Positions 28,829-38,199 of a stretch of DNA of 64,000 nt are shown one piece after another (the stretch's first letter is position 1; each line of letters opens with the position of its first letter). Source of the stretch: Aureimonas populi (GTDB lineage Bacteria; Pseudomonadota; Alphaproteobacteria; Rhizobiales; Rhizobiaceae); contig NZ_CP072611.1 of NCBI RefSeq assembly GCF_017815515.1, forward strand, positions 3,100,001-3,164,000. The letters run 5' to 3'. The translations under genes and the position numbers were made by a program. Under the pieces are notes generated by a model. It did not search any database and was not told the DNA's origin. It saw only the letters and a list, made by a program, of their open reading frames with translations.

Positions 28829-29722
28829 CTAAAGCTGGCCTTCGAACGTGTCGCAGGCTTCCATGTCGCCGTTTTCATAGCCGCGCCGGAACCAGGTCTG
28901 CCGCTGCTCCGAAGTGCCATGGGTGAAGGAATCGGGCACCACCTCGCCCTGGCTGCGGCGCTGGAGCCTGTCGTCGCCGATCTGGCTCGCCGCATTCAGC
29001 GCCTCGTCGATATCACCGGCCTCCAGATAGCCGAGCCCGCCCACATCGTGCGCCCAGATGCCCGCGTAGCAATCGGCCTGAAGCTCGGTGAGCACCGAAA
29101 CCCGGTTGGCGGAGGCCTGCGACATCTGCTGCCGCACCCGCTGCGTGCGGGGCAGGATGCCGGTGACGTTCTGCACGTGATGGCCCACCTCGTGAGCGAT
29201 GACATAGGCCTGCGCGAACTCGCCCGGCGCGTCGAGATCCTGCGCGAGCTGCCGGAAGAAGCCGAGGTCGAGATAGAGGCTCTGGTCGGCGGGGCAGTAG
29301 AACGGCCCCGTCGCCGAGCCCGCGAAGCCGCAGCCGGAAGAGACGCTGTTGGTGAACAGCACCAGCGTCGGCTCCGGGTAGGTCTCGCCCATGGCCTGGA
29401 AGCGCGCGTTCCACACGTCCTCCGTATCGGCCAGCACGGTCGCGATGAAGTCGTCCGTCTCATCGGGCGTTCCCTGGATGCCCGGCCCGGTGGAGGAGGT
29501 CTGCTGCTGGCCCCCGCCATCGTCCATTCCGAGCAGAGCCAGCGGGTTGATGCCGAAGAACAGCCACATCGCACCGATGATCAGCAGGAAGCCGATGCCC
29601 CCGCCGCCGCCCGCGCGGATGGGGATGCGCATTCCCCCGCCCCGGCCGCCGGGAAAACCGCCCCCGCCGCTCCCGCGCCGGTCGGAGACATTGTTGCTCT
29701 GGCGACGGCCTCTCCACTGCAT
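28829..29722 (-). CDS. YpfJ-like neutral zinc metallopeptidase
   Basis: A 297-residue membrane-anchored protein of the KPN_02809/YpfJ neutral zinc metallopeptidase family. A Gly/Arg-rich N terminus (GGGGFPGGRGGG) precedes one membrane helix (IGFLLIIGAMWLFFGI). The zinc motif HEVGHH is near residue 190 within YVIAHEVGHHVQNVTG, and CYAGIWAH and RRSQGEVVPDSFTHGTS are conserved downstream. The periplasmic function of the family is unknown. Its place between glyQ and glyS is conserved in many rhizobia. Confidence 0.9.
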   Translation of the reverse strand: MQWRGRRQSNNVSDRRGSGGGGFPGGRGGGMRIPIRAGGGGGIGFLLIIGAMWLFFGINPLALLGMDDGGGQQQTSSTGPGIQGTPDETDDFIATVLADTEDVWNARFQAMGETYPEPTLVLFTNSVSSGCGFAGSATGPFYCPADQSLYLDLGFFRQLAQDLDAPGEFAQAYVIAHEVGHHVQNVTGILPRTQRVRQQMSQASANRVSVLTELQADCYAGIWAHDVGGLGYLEAGDIDEALNAASQIGDDRLQRRSQGEVVPDSFTHGTSEQRQTWFRRGYENGDMEACDTFEGQL

Positions 29723-29786
29723 GGCACTTTTCCTTGTCTGCGGGACGAGACGAAACTAGCGCGCCGGCGCCGGACGGCGACGGGGG

Positions 29787-30734
29787 TCAGGCCGCAATCT
29801 TCGCGCCGCCCGCTTCCGTCAGCAGGAATGCCTCGCCGCAAGCCTTGGCCAGCGTGCGCACGCGCAGGATGTAGCTCTGCCGCTCCGTGACGGAGATCAC
29901 GCCGCGCGCATCGAGGAGGTTGAACACGTGGCTGGCCTTGATGGCCTGGTCGTAGGCCGGCAGCACGCAGCGGTGCAGGGCGACGTTGGCCGAAGCCGAG
30001 GGCGCGCCGGCGGCCAGGATCGCCGCGCACTCCCGCTCCGCATCGTCGAAATGCTTCAGCAGCATCGCCGTGTCCGCGATCTCGAAATTGAAGCGCGAAT
30101 ATTCCTGCTCGGCCTGAAGGAAGACGTCGCCATACGTCACCTTCTCATCGCCCTCGCGGCCGTTGAAATTGAGGTCGTAGACGTTGTCGACATTCTGCAC
30201 ATACATGGCCAGACGCTCCAGCCCGTAGGTCAGCTCGCCCGCCACAGGCGCACATTCGATGCCGCAGACCTGCTGGAAATAGGTGAACTGCGACACCTCC
30301 ATGCCGTCGCACCAGCACTCCCAGCCCAGCCCCCAGGCGCCCAGCGTCGGGCTTTCCCAGTCGTCCTCCACGAAGCGCACGTCGTGGCGGCCCGTATCGA
30401 TGCCGATGGCCTTCAGAGAGCCGAGATAAAGCTCCTGCAGGTTGGTGGGATTCGGCTTCAGGATCACCTGATACTGGTAGTAATGCTGGAGACGGTTGGG
30501 ATTCTCGCCGTAGCGCCCGTCCTTGGGGCGGCGCGAAGGCTGCACATAGGCCGCGTTCCACGATTTCGGCCCCAGCGCGCGAAGCGTCGTGGCCGGATGG
30601 AAGGTGCCTGCGCCCACCTCCATGTCGTAGGGCTGAAGCACGACGCAACCGTAATCGGCCCAGTAGCGATGCAGCGCGAGAATCAGCCCCTGGAAGGAGC
30701 GTTCGGGCCGCATATGCGGTGCGGGATCGGACAT
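29787..30734 (-). CDS. glyQ: Glycine-tRNA ligase alpha subunit
   Basis: Catalytic alpha subunit of tetrameric bacterial glycyl-tRNA synthetase. It has 315 residues from the ATG at 30,734. The class II core is clear: [67 protein letters not shown] is split by conserved turns, and [13 protein letters not shown] is motif 3. An ATG 48 bases upstream is in frame but would give an unusual N-terminal tail. It is the first aminoacylation gene of the glyQ-YpfJ-glyS group. Confidence 0.96.
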   Translation of the reverse strand: MSDPAPHMRPERSFQGLILALHRYWADYGCVVLQPYDMEVGAGTFHPATTLRALGPKSWNAAYVQPSRRPKDGRYGENPNRLQHYYQYQVILKPNPTNLQELYLGSLKAIGIDTGRHDVRFVEDDWESPTLGAWGLGWECWCDGMEVSQFTYFQQVCGIECAPVAGELTYGLERLAMYVQNVDNVYDLNFNGREGDEKVTYGDVFLQAEQEYSRFNFEIADTAMLLKHFDDAERECAAILAAGAPSASANVALHRCVLPAYDQAIKASHVFNLLDARGVISVTERQSYILRVRTLAKACGEAFLLTEAGGAKIAA

Positions 30735-30798
30735 GGGAGCGCTTTCGGCTGGGAAACGGGCGGTCTGGCCGCTCGTTGCCACGGCGAGCCGCGAGGGG

Positions 30799-30993
30799 TC
30801 AATCCTTGCGGATGCGGTACACCCCGTCCTCGCCGCGCACCAGTGTGCCGTGGGCGCCGGTGCGCGTCTCCATCTCGGCGCGCCGGTTGCGTTCCATCAC
30901 GCGCACGGCGTCCTTCTTCATCCGCTGCAAGCCGTAATAGGCGGCAGCGCCGACAATCCCTAGAAGCACAAACGGAGGCATGAGTTCGACCAT
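30799..30993 (-). CDS. Small membrane protein between S49 peptidase and glyQ
   Basis: A 64-residue protein of unknown function. Residues 7-20 ([16 protein letters not shown]) form one membrane helix and the remainder is basic ([18 protein letters not shown]) with a short [16 protein letters not shown] tail. It sits 64 bases before the glyQ start and 64 bases after the S49 peptidase stop, so it may be in the same transcript. Confidence 0.7.
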   Translation of the reverse strand: MVELMPPFVLLGIVGAAAYYGLQRMKKDAVRVMERNRRAEMETRTGAHGTLVRGEDGVYRIRKD

Positions 30994-31057
30994 GATGACC
31001 CTTCGCCTGCGACTATGTTGGGGGAGAACGGCGAAGTAAAGGCGACTGAGGACGCTC

Positions 31058-31921
31058 TTAGAGGCCGTAGCGCCCCCAGAGCGCCCGCTCCTCGGCCACG
31101 GACACCAGCGCCTCCACCGCGCCGCCTCCGAGGGCCGCCGGATCGGCGAGGATGCCGGGGCCGCCGGGCCGGGTGCCGAACAGGCTGCGCTTGGCCTGCA
31201 TCACCACGGGCTTGGCCTTGGGCCCGTAGCGCTCGCGCAGGACCGAGCGAAGGTCGCCGAGGCGATCGACGAGGCCCAATTCCACGCCCCGGCCGCCGGA
31301 CCAGAAGAGGCCGGTGAAGAGTTGCGGGTCATCGGAAAGCCGTGCACCCCGGCTCTCCTTCACCAGGTCGATGAAGACCTTGTGAATGTCGAGCTGAAGG
31401 CTTTTCAGATGCTCCACATCCTCCGGCCTCTCGGGCTTGAACGGGTCGAGCGTCGCCTTGTTCTGCCCGGCCGTGTGCAGGCGGCGCTCGACGCCGATCT
31501 TCCCCAGGAGGTCGACGAAGCCGAAACCGCCCGAAACCACGCCGATGGAGCCCACGATGGACGAGGGGTCCGCCACGATGACATCGCCCGCGCAGGCGAT
31601 CATGTAGCCGCCGGACGCCGCCACGTCCTCGCAGAAGACGACGACCTCCTTGTTCTTCTCGGCCGCGAGGTCGCGGATGCGCTTGTGGATCAGCCTCGAC
31701 TGCACCGGCGAGCCGCCGGGCGAATTGATCTGGATGGCGACGGCCGGCGCTGCCTTGTTAGCGAAGGCCCTTTCGAGAAGCGGCGCGACGGCGGCCATGG
31801 AAACGGTCTGCCGCAGCGGCCCGCCGCCGGCCATGATCGCCCCGTGAATCCGCACCACGGGAATGACCACCTCGTTCTTCCGGAAGCGCGCGGGAAGGAA
31901 TCTCGTCAGGGAACTGGCCAC
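31058..31921 (-). CDS. S49-family serine peptidase (SohB/SppA-like)
   Basis: A 287-residue membrane-linked signal-peptide-peptidase-like protease. The family motifs are PVVRIHGAIM at the N-terminal strand, INSPGGSPVQSR, and the catalytic Ser segment EDVAASGGYMIACAGD. A Ser/Lys dyad is expected for the family. The GTG start at 31,921 gives VASSLTRFLPARFRKNEVVIPVVRI, a short form without the N-terminal membrane span of SohB. A longer frame continues upstream into the methyltransferase gene and is an artefact. Confidence 0.88.
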   Translation of the reverse strand: MASSLTRFLPARFRKNEVVIPVVRIHGAIMAGGGPLRQTVSMAAVAPLLERAFANKAAPAVAIQINSPGGSPVQSRLIHKRIRDLAAEKNKEVVVFCEDVAASGGYMIACAGDVIVADPSSIVGSIGVVSGGFGFVDLLGKIGVERRLHTAGQNKATLDPFKPERPEDVEHLKSLQLDIHKVFIDLVKESRGARLSDDPQLFTGLFWSGGRGVELGLVDRLGDLRSVLRERYGPKAKPVVMQAKRSLFGTRPGGPGILADPAALGGGAVEALVSVAEERALWGRYGL

Positions 31922-31982
31922 GCAAGAACGCCTCTTGGTCGATTGTCGGTCGCGCCGATGTAGGGTTGCATCGGGCCGCTCG

Positions 31983-32762
31983 CTAGGCGGACAGGCCGTC
32001 GATCCGGTATTGCCCCGCCGAGATGGCGTCGAGCCTCTCCCGCCCGCCTTGCCCGAAGAGTTCGAGCCCCGGCAGGACGGCCATCTCCCGCCGCGAACCC
32101 TGCACGCCACTGACGAGCATTCGCGTCGCCGGGCCGGGCCGCGTGTGCACCGGCAGCACGGCCAGGGAGCCGAGGCGGTTGCGCGCGCCTTCCAGCACCG
32201 CGAGCAGGTCCGCCGGCCTGGCCAAAAGAGCCAGCCGGCCGCGAGGCTCGAGCAATGCCGCCGCGACCCGCACCCAGCGAACGAGAAAATCCTCATCCGG
32301 CGCGCTCAGCGCCGCGCGGCGCGGCGCGTCCGGCGAGGCGCGATGGCCGGCCGGGTAGAAGGGCGGATTGGTGAGGACGAGGCCGAACCCGCCATCGGGA
32401 AGCCCGGCCGCCTCCCGCGCCGGGCGCGGGGCCAGCGCGTCCATCTCGCAAACGTGAAGGCGGCCGGCCAGCGCCGCGTTCTGCGCCAGACCGAGCGAAG
32501 CCCGCGCCAGCCCCGCCATCGCCGCCTCCTTCTCCACCAAGGTCACATGCAGGCCCTGCGCCCGTGCCGCGGCGCCGATCCCCACGGCGCCGGCGCCGGC
32601 GCCGAGATCGGCCGCCCGCCCGCCCTGTGCCTCATCGACGCAGGCCGCCAGCAGCATCGCATCGAGGCCGGAGCGGTATCCCCAGCCATCCGGCTGAACC
32701 AGGTGGAACGCGCCGCCGAAAAAGGCATCGATCCGCGTGGGGCCGGTGTCAGGAAAGCTCAT
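31983..32762 (-). CDS. TrmN6-like N6-adenine methyltransferase
   Basis: A 259-residue class I SAM methyltransferase of the small YfiC/TrmN6 group. SAM motif I is DLGAGAGAVGIG, and the catalytic N6-adenine motif NPPFY stands near residue 130. In E. coli the homologue methylates A37 of tRNA-Val1. The gene overlaps the DUF2007 gene by 14 bases and precedes the S49 peptidase, a common order in rhizobia. Confidence 0.85.
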   Translation of the reverse strand: MSFPDTGPTRIDAFFGGAFHLVQPDGWGYRSGLDAMLLAACVDEAQGGRAADLGAGAGAVGIGAAARAQGLHVTLVEKEAAMAGLARASLGLAQNAALAGRLHVCEMDALAPRPAREAAGLPDGGFGLVLTNPPFYPAGHRASPDAPRRAALSAPDEDFLVRWVRVAAALLEPRGRLALLARPADLLAVLEGARNRLGSLAVLPVHTRPGPATRMLVSGVQGSRREMAVLPGLELFGQGGRERLDAISAGQYRIDGLSA

Positions 32763-32967
32763 GGCCCAGATCGGCGTCCCTCAACAGGCGCCGCGCCTGG
32801 TCGAGGCGCTCCGCCTCCACCAGCACGCGGCGGGGCAGGACGCCGATGGAGCCGTCGAGCACGCTCATATGGCCATCCGCCACCATATGCGGGATGTCGG
32901 CGTCCTTCAGGAGGGCGTCCACGAAGGAGATGAGAACGGCGTCGGTGGTGCGCAGGAGCTCGAGCAT
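32749..32967 (-). CDS. DUF2007 family protein
   Basis: A 72-residue protein with the pattern of the DUF2007 (putative signal-transducing) family: MLELLRTTDAVLISFVDALL and DADIPHMVADGHMSVLDG, then RRVLVEAERLDQARRLL. These small proteins are ferredoxin-fold-like and of unknown function. The 3' end overlaps the TrmN6-like gene by 14 bases. It is divergent from the polyprenyl synthase gene at 33,079, with 111 bases between starts. Confidence 0.8.
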   Translation of the reverse strand: MLELLRTTDAVLISFVDALLKDADIPHMVADGHMSVLDGSIGVLPRRVLVEAERLDQARRLLRDADLGHELS

Positions 32968-33078
32968 CAGCGAGGTGTCCTCCGATTCGCGCCCGGCCGC
33001 AAGCGAGCCTTTGCTTTCTGTGCCCTTGCCGCCCGGCCTGTGGGCAGCTATCCCCCGCTCCAGCAATGGAGGTTCGTC

Positions 33079-34092
33079 GTGAGCGCAGCCACACCCCTCG
33101 CCCAAGACCGGCGGCGTGCGTCGATCGAAGGGATCGTCGGCCTCACCCGCCCGGACATGGAGCGCGTCAACGCGTTGATCCTGTCGATGGCGGGGTCGAA
33201 TGTCGAACTGATCCCCCGGATCGCGGAGCACCTGATTTCCTCTGGCGGCAAGCGTCTGCGCCCCATGCTGACCATCGCCTCGGCCCTCGCCTTCGGCTAC
33301 GAGGGCGGCAATCACGTCAAGCTCGCCGCCAGCGTGGAGTTCCTGCACACCGCGACCCTGCTGCACGACGACGTGGTGGACGAAAGCGACCTGCGGCGCG
33401 GCACCGAGACGGCGCGCACGATCTGGGGCAACCAGGCGAGCGTGCTGGTGGGCGACTATCTGCTCGGCCAGGCCTTCAAGATGATGGTGGAGGTCGGCTC
33501 GATGCGCGCGCTCGCCATCCTCTCCAACGCCTCGGCCGTGATCGCGGAGGGCGAGGTCTGGCAGCTTTCCGCCGCCAAGCACATGACGACCAGCGAGGCC
33601 GATTATCTCGCCGTGATCGACGCCAAGACGGCCGCTCTCTTCGCCGCTGCCACGGAGGTCGGCCCCGTCATCGCCGGGGCGGACGAGGCCATGCAGGTGG
33701 CGATGCGCCGCTACGGGCGAGACCTCGGCCTCGCCTTCCAGCTCGTGGACGACGTGCTGGACTATGATGGCTCGGCCCAGGCGCTCGGCAAGAATGTCGG
33801 CGACGACTTCCGCGAGGGCAAGATCACGCTTCCCGTGATCCTCGCCTTCGCCAGGGGTGACGAGGGCGAGCGCGCCTTCTGGCGCCGCGCGATGGAGGAA
33901 GGGCGCAACGACGACGCGGCGCTCGAGGAGGCCGCCGCCCTCCTGCGCCGCCACGGCGCGCTGGAGGAAACGAAGGCGCGGGCGCGCGGCTACGGCGCGA
34001 GCGCGCGCGAAGCGGTGGAGAGCCTGCCGCCGTCTCCCGCCCGCCAGGCGCTGGCCGATGTGGTCGATTTCTGCATAGACCGGATCGTTTGA
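33079..34092 (+). CDS. Polyprenyl (octaprenyl/decaprenyl) diphosphate synthase
   Basis: A 337-residue trans-isoprenyl diphosphate synthase that makes the ubiquinone side-chain precursor. Both aspartate-rich motifs are present: the first (FARM) in LLHDDVVDESDLRRG and the second (SARM) in QLVDDVLDYDG. The chain length, often ten units in this order, cannot be read directly. The GTG at 33,079 follows GGAGGTTC with good spacing. Partner genes in the pathway here are dxs, ispE and ubiA. Confidence 0.92.
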   Translation: MSAATPLAQDRRRASIEGIVGLTRPDMERVNALILSMAGSNVELIPRIAEHLISSGGKRLRPMLTIASALAFGYEGGNHVKLAASVEFLHTATLLHDDVVDESDLRRGTETARTIWGNQASVLVGDYLLGQAFKMMVEVGSMRALAILSNASAVIAEGEVWQLSAAKHMTTSEADYLAVIDAKTAALFAAATEVGPVIAGADEAMQVAMRRYGRDLGLAFQLVDDVLDYDGSAQALGKNVGDDFREGKITLPVILAFARGDEGERAFWRRAMEEGRNDDAALEEAAALLRRHGALEETKARARGYGASAREAVESLPPSPARQALADVVDFCIDRIV

Positions 34093-34238
34093 CCGGGCCC
34101 GGCCGTAAAAACGTCACTCTGGGCGCCGATTCTGACATCTGCACGCCTGCCGGCGCTCCCAATTCGCGGGCACGCGGTGCAAAATGCCTGAAAGCCGGAT
34201 TCCTCGGCGTGCTCGACCTTTCTGGAAGGGACAAATTC

Positions 34239-36068
34239 GTGCGGACATTGCGCATTTCTCGCTTGGCGCTTGCCGCCGCCCTGGCCGCGGGCATGGCGTC
34301 GACCGCAGCGGGCGCGGCCAGCGAACCCGTTGAGAGCGCGCAGCCCGCGCGGGCCACCGGCGACGTGCAGTCCCTCCCCGGCGCTTATCTTGCCGCCAAG
34401 GCCGCGCAGTCGGAAGGCGCGCTGGATGTGGCGACGGACTATTTCGACCTCGCCCTCGAGTTCGATCCCGACTCCGACCTGCTGCGGCAGGAGGCCATGT
34501 TCGCCTTCCTCGCCGACGGTCGCTTCGACGATGGCGTGGCTCTGGCCGCCGAGCTGCGCGACGATCCCGACGCGGGCAAGGTCGCGCGGATCGCGCTCGG
34601 CCTCGCCGCCCTGCGCGACGCAAGGGCGCAGGAGGCGGTGGAGCAGCTCGCCATCTCCGACCCCAGCGAGCTCGACAGCCTGCTCGTGGGCCATCTGGCC
34701 GCTTGGGCGGAGGCCGGCGACGGCCGCTTCGATGACGCGATCAAGCGGGTGGACGAGATCAACGGCGCGCCGTGGTTCGCGATCTTCAACCTCTACCAGA
34801 AGGGGCTTCTGGCCGAGTTGCAAGGCGAGCCGGCCGAGGCGCGCCGGGTGCTGACCCTGCTTCTCGACGACGCCGCCTCCGTCCAGACCTCGCCGGATGC
34901 CTATCTGGCCGCCGCCGAGGCGCTGGCCCGGGTGGAAGCGCGCGCGGGCGACGAGGCGGCGGCGCTGGCCGCGGCCGAGCGCGGGCTGGAACTGGCCCCC
35001 ACCTACGACCCGCTCCTGCATCTTCGCGGGCAGATCGAGGCCGGCGAGGAGATCGCTCCCACGCTGGCCTCCGCCCGCGACGGCGCGGCCGAGGCGCTGT
35101 ACATCCTCGGCCAGGCGATCAATCGCGGCGACGGGCAGCAGGTCGCGCTCCTGTATTTCCAGTTCGCGCAGGCGGTGGCGGACACCTCCTCGCCCAAGCT
35201 CCTCACGGCCCTGGCCGGCATTGCCGAGCGCGCGAGCCGGATCGATCTGGCCATCTCCTATTACGAGCAGATTCCCGAAACCTCACCCTACCGGCGCACG
35301 GCCGAACTCCAGATGGGCCTCGACCTCTGGTATGCCGACCGTAAGGAGGAATCCCTGAAGCATCTGGAGCGGGCGGTCGCGGCCTATCCGGACGATTTGC
35401 AGGCGCATCTGGCGCTCTCCGACGTCCTGTCCGCCAGCAAGGAATATGCGCGCGCGGCCGAGATCCTGGAGCGGGCGCTGAAGATCGCGCCCGAGGACGG
35501 GGCGAACAACTGGAACATCTACTACCAGCGCGGCATCGCCTATGAGCGCCTGAAGGAGTGGGACAAGGCCGAGCCCAATTTCCGCCGGGCGCTGGAGCTT
35601 TCGCCCAACCAGCCGCAGGTGCTGAACTATCTCGGCTACTCCTGGGTGGACATGAACCGCAATCTCGAGGAGGGCCTCGAGATGATCCGCACCGCCGTCG
35701 ACCTGCGGCCCAACGACGGCTACATCATCGATTCGCTCGGTTGGGCCTATTACCGGCTGGAGCGCTTCGAGGAGGCGGTGGAGCAACTGGAGCGCGCCGT
35801 GCTCATCACCCCCGCCGACCCCACGATCAACGACCATCTGGGCGATGCCTACTGGCGCGTCGGGCGCGAGCGCGAAGCCCGCTTCCAGTGGGAGCGCGCA
35901 CTGAGGGGCACGCCAGAGCCCGAGCCGGACGTGGCGGAGAAGATTCGCGCCAAGCTGGCCGACGGGCTCGGCCCGGTGGGCTCCGACGTCGGGCACGAGA
36001 ACGAGGCGCCTGCCGAGCGGGCCGCGAACACGCCGGCCGAGCAGGGCGACGCCAGCCGCCCCAACTGA
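34239..36068 (+). CDS. Exported tetratricopeptide-repeat protein
   Basis: A 609-residue protein with a signal peptide (VRTLRISRLALAAALAAG to about residue 25) and many TPR-like helix pairs. Clear repeats are at the C-terminal half: NWNIYYQRGIAYERLKEWDK, LNYLGYSWVDMNRNLEEGLE, IIDSLGWAYYRLERFEEAVE, and INDHLGDAYWRVGREREA. Such proteins scaffold envelope complexes; no partner is known here. The GTG at 34,239 with GGAAGGGAC in front is preferred to an upstream ATG because it starts the signal peptide. It lies just before ispE, seven bases apart, as in many alphaproteobacteria. Confidence 0.8.
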   Translation: MRTLRISRLALAAALAAGMASTAAGAASEPVESAQPARATGDVQSLPGAYLAAKAAQSEGALDVATDYFDLALEFDPDSDLLRQEAMFAFLADGRFDDGVALAAELRDDPDAGKVARIALGLAALRDARAQEAVEQLAISDPSELDSLLVGHLAAWAEAGDGRFDDAIKRVDEINGAPWFAIFNLYQKGLLAELQGEPAEARRVLTLLLDDAASVQTSPDAYLAAAEALARVEARAGDEAAALAAAERGLELAPTYDPLLHLRGQIEAGEEIAPTLASARDGAAEALYILGQAINRGDGQQVALLYFQFAQAVADTSSPKLLTALAGIAERASRIDLAISYYEQIPETSPYRRTAELQMGLDLWYADRKEESLKHLERAVAAYPDDLQAHLALSDVLSASKEYARAAEILERALKIAPEDGANNWNIYYQRGIAYERLKEWDKAEPNFRRALELSPNQPQVLNYLGYSWVDMNRNLEEGLEMIRTAVDLRPNDGYIIDSLGWAYYRLERFEEAVEQLERAVLITPADPTINDHLGDAYWRVGREREARFQWERALRGTPEPEPDVAEKIRAKLADGLGPVGSDVGHENEAPAERAANTPAEQGDASRPN

Positions 36069-36075
36069 GGCCGGC

Positions 36076-36975
36076 ATGGACGCCTCTTCCATGACGGGCG
36101 CGGCGGCGCACGACTTGCTCGCCCCTGCCAAGATCAATCTGTCGCTGCATGTCGTCGGCCGCCGGGCCGACGGTTATCATCTTCTGGATGGGCTGGTGGT
36201 CTTCGCGCGCGAGGGCGACCGGCTCATCGCCCGGCCCGCCGCGCAGGACGAGTTGCAGGTGCGCGGGCCTTTCGCGGCCCATGTTCCCGTTGCCGGCAAC
36301 AGCCTTTTCAAGGCCCTGGAGCTGGCGCGCGAGATCGCCCGCGCGCGCGGCATCACGATTCCCGCCCTTTCGCTGACGCTGGAGAAGAACCTGCCCGTCG
36401 CCTCGGGCATCGGGGGCGGGTCCTCGGATGCGGCCTCGCTCATGCGCCATCTGGGCGTGCTCCATCCCTCGCTGGCCGCCGAGATCGCAAGCGCCTCCAT
36501 CCGTCTCGGCGCGGACGTGCCGATGTGCCTGGCGGGCCGCCCCGTGCGCATTCGCGGGATCGGCGAGGTGCTGGAACCGCTGGCCGCCCTGCCGGCCCTG
36601 CCGATGGTCCTCGTCAATCCGGGCATCGCGATGGAGACGCCCGCCGTCTTCCGGGCGCTGGCCGGGCGTGTCGCGCACGAGCCCCCGCCCCTTCCCGCCG
36701 GCGGCTTTCAGGATATTGCCGCGCTCGCCTCCTATCTCGCCACCTGCCGCAATGATCTGGAGGAGCCGGCGCGGCGCCTCGTGCCTGCGATCTCCACGGT
36801 CGTGGAAGAGCTGACCGCCACAGGGCCGCTGCTGGCACGCATGTCGGGTTCGGGCGCGAGTGTCTTCGGCCTCTATGCGAGCGAAGCCGAAGCGGCGCGC
36901 GCGGCGCATGCCATCGCGCGGAACCGGCCCCGATGGTGGGTGCGCGCCACGCGAAGCGAGGAGACGAGAGCTTGA
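36076..36975 (+). CDS. ispE: 4-diphosphocytidyl-2-C-methyl-D-erythritol kinase
   Basis: GHMP kinase of the non-mevalonate isoprenoid pathway. It has 299 residues. The family motifs are APAKINLSLHVVGRRADGYH at the N terminus and the ATP-binding loop PVASGIGGGSSDAA. The final segment ARMSGSGASVFGLY is also typical. The start ATG follows the TPR gene by seven bases, so cotranscription is likely. The stop overlaps the TTG start of moaB. Confidence 0.95.
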   Translation: MDASSMTGAAAHDLLAPAKINLSLHVVGRRADGYHLLDGLVVFAREGDRLIARPAAQDELQVRGPFAAHVPVAGNSLFKALELAREIARARGITIPALSLTLEKNLPVASGIGGGSSDAASLMRHLGVLHPSLAAEIASASIRLGADVPMCLAGRPVRIRGIGEVLEPLAALPALPMVLVNPGIAMETPAVFRALAGRVAHEPPPLPAGGFQDIAALASYLATCRNDLEEPARRLVPAISTVVEELTATGPLLARMSGSGASVFGLYASEAEAARAAHAIARNRPRWWVRATRSEETRA

Positions 36976-37520
36976 GCACCGATGATCGCCCCTTCATCGC
37001 CCTGTCCATCGCGGTCCTCACCGTGTCGGACACCCGCACCATGGACGACGACCGTTCCGGCGGGACACTCGCGGCGCGGATCGCGGAGGCCGGGCACCGC
37101 GTGGCCGACCGGCGGATCGTGCCGGACGATGTCGAGGCGATCCGCGAAACGGTGGTGGCCTGGACGAAGGATCCGGCCGTGGACGTCGTCCTGACGACGG
37201 GCGGCACAGGCTTTACCGGCCGCGACGTGACGCCCGAGGCGCTGGAGCCGCTGTTCGACAAGCGGATGGACGGCTTCTCCGCCGTCTTCCACCGCATTTC
37301 CTTCGACAAGATCGGGGTTTCGACCATCCAGTCCCGCGCCACGGCCGGCCTGGTGAACGCGACCTTCGTCTTCGCGCTGCCCGGCTCTCCCGGCGCCTGC
37401 CGCGATGGCTGGGACCATATCCTCAAGGACCAGCTCGACTACCGCCACCGGCCCTGCAATTTCGTGGAAATCATGCCGAGGCTGGACGAGCACCTGCGCC
37501 GGGACGGACGTTCCGCCTGA
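36972..37520 (+). CDS. moaB: Molybdenum cofactor biosynthesis protein B
   Basis: A 182-residue MogA/MoaB-type enzyme that adenylylates molybdopterin before metal insertion. Diagnostic are AVLTVSDTRTMDDDRSGGTL, the nucleotide motif TTGGTGFTGRDVTPEALEPL and LPGSPGACRDGW. The start is a TTG at 36,972 that overlaps the ispE stop and has GAGGAG seven bases before it; no ATG or GTG fits. A TTG start coupled to ispE implies low, coupled expression. Confidence 0.9.
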   Translation: MSTDDRPFIALSIAVLTVSDTRTMDDDRSGGTLAARIAEAGHRVADRRIVPDDVEAIRETVVAWTKDPAVDVVLTTGGTGFTGRDVTPEALEPLFDKRMDGFSAVFHRISFDKIGVSTIQSRATAGLVNATFVFALPGSPGACRDGWDHILKDQLDYRHRPCNFVEIMPRLDEHLRRDGRSA

Positions 37521-37571
37521 AGGCGCGGGAGAGGCTCAGCGGGGCCTGACGAAGGCCTCTGGCGGTCGCTC

Positions 37572-38078
37572 TCAGCGCCGCTCGGGAGCGGCCTGCGTCA
37601 GCCCCACGTCGATCCGCACGGCCGCCCAGGAGCGAGCAAGATCCGCCAGCGTGGGCGAGGCGCCCCGCGCCTCGACGAGGAGACGCTTGGGTGCGAGGAC
37701 GCCCGAAGCGAGACTGGCGGGCCCTCGCAGGGGGAGTGCAAAGGCCAGGAAGCGGCTGCGGGAGAAGCTGGCGGGCCGCCCTCGGCCGGACGCGATGTGA
37801 AGCGCCACCGCATCGGTCCACCCCTGCCCGAGCCGCGCGCCGGCGGAGAGAAGCAGCACCCACTCCCCCTTGGCGCCGAGGAGGGCGGCCGAAAGATCGG
37901 GCGGACGGCAGATGGAGCAGCCGGCATGATCGGCCACCACGCGCGCCTGCTCTCCCATCCCCTCGTCCACGACCGTCACATCGCGCAACAGCCCCTCCAC
38001 CGCACCGGGCACGAGGCTCGCTAGGGTCGAAGCGAGGCGGGCGGGCTCATCCCGCGACTGGATGAAGGCGCTGAGCAT
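37572..38078 (-). CDS. Putative glycosyltransferase-like protein
   Basis: A 168-residue protein with the opening MLSAFIQSRDEPARLASTL and DVTVVDEGMGEQARVVADHAG, as in the start of a family-2 glycosyltransferase-like fold. It is far shorter than a complete GT-A enzyme and the DxD motif is not seen, so the activity is uncertain. It is convergent with moaB (51 bases apart) and divergent from the LexA-boxed radical SAM gene. A longer frame begins at 38,132 but would overlap that promoter region. Confidence 0.55.
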   Translation of the reverse strand: MLSAFIQSRDEPARLASTLASLVPGAVEGLLRDVTVVDEGMGEQARVVADHAGCSICRPPDLSAALLGAKGEWVLLLSAGARLGQGWTDAVALHIASGRGRPASFSRSRFLAFALPLRGPASLASGVLAPKRLLVEARGASPTLADLARSWAAVRIDVGLTQAAPERR

Positions 38079-38136
38079 GGCCACCCGATTAACCGAGGAC
38101 GCCCCCTTGCGCCAGCAAAAGCGGCACACCATTTTT

Positions 38137-38151
38137 GTTCTTGTATTGTTC
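38137..38151 (+). promoter_or_regulatory. LexA (SOS) box of the alphaproteobacterial type
   Basis: The sequence GTTC-TTGTATT-GTTC matches the direct-repeat LexA operator GTTC-N7-GTTC of alphaproteobacteria exactly. It lies 49-63 bases before the ATG of the radical SAM gene, in a short AT-rich tract (AACA/TTGT-rich) unlike the surroundings, i.e. the promoter. A third GTTC follows at 38,156. Confidence 0.75.
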
Positions 38152-38199
38152 TTTTGTTCGCGTTAGGACTTTGTTCACAACAGCCAAGGGAGTGTTCCC

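Noticed and set aside
31921-32296. An upstream extension of the S49 peptidase frame to an ATG at 32,296
   Set aside because: It runs through the TrmN6-like gene in another frame. The short GTG-started form matches the peptidase family.
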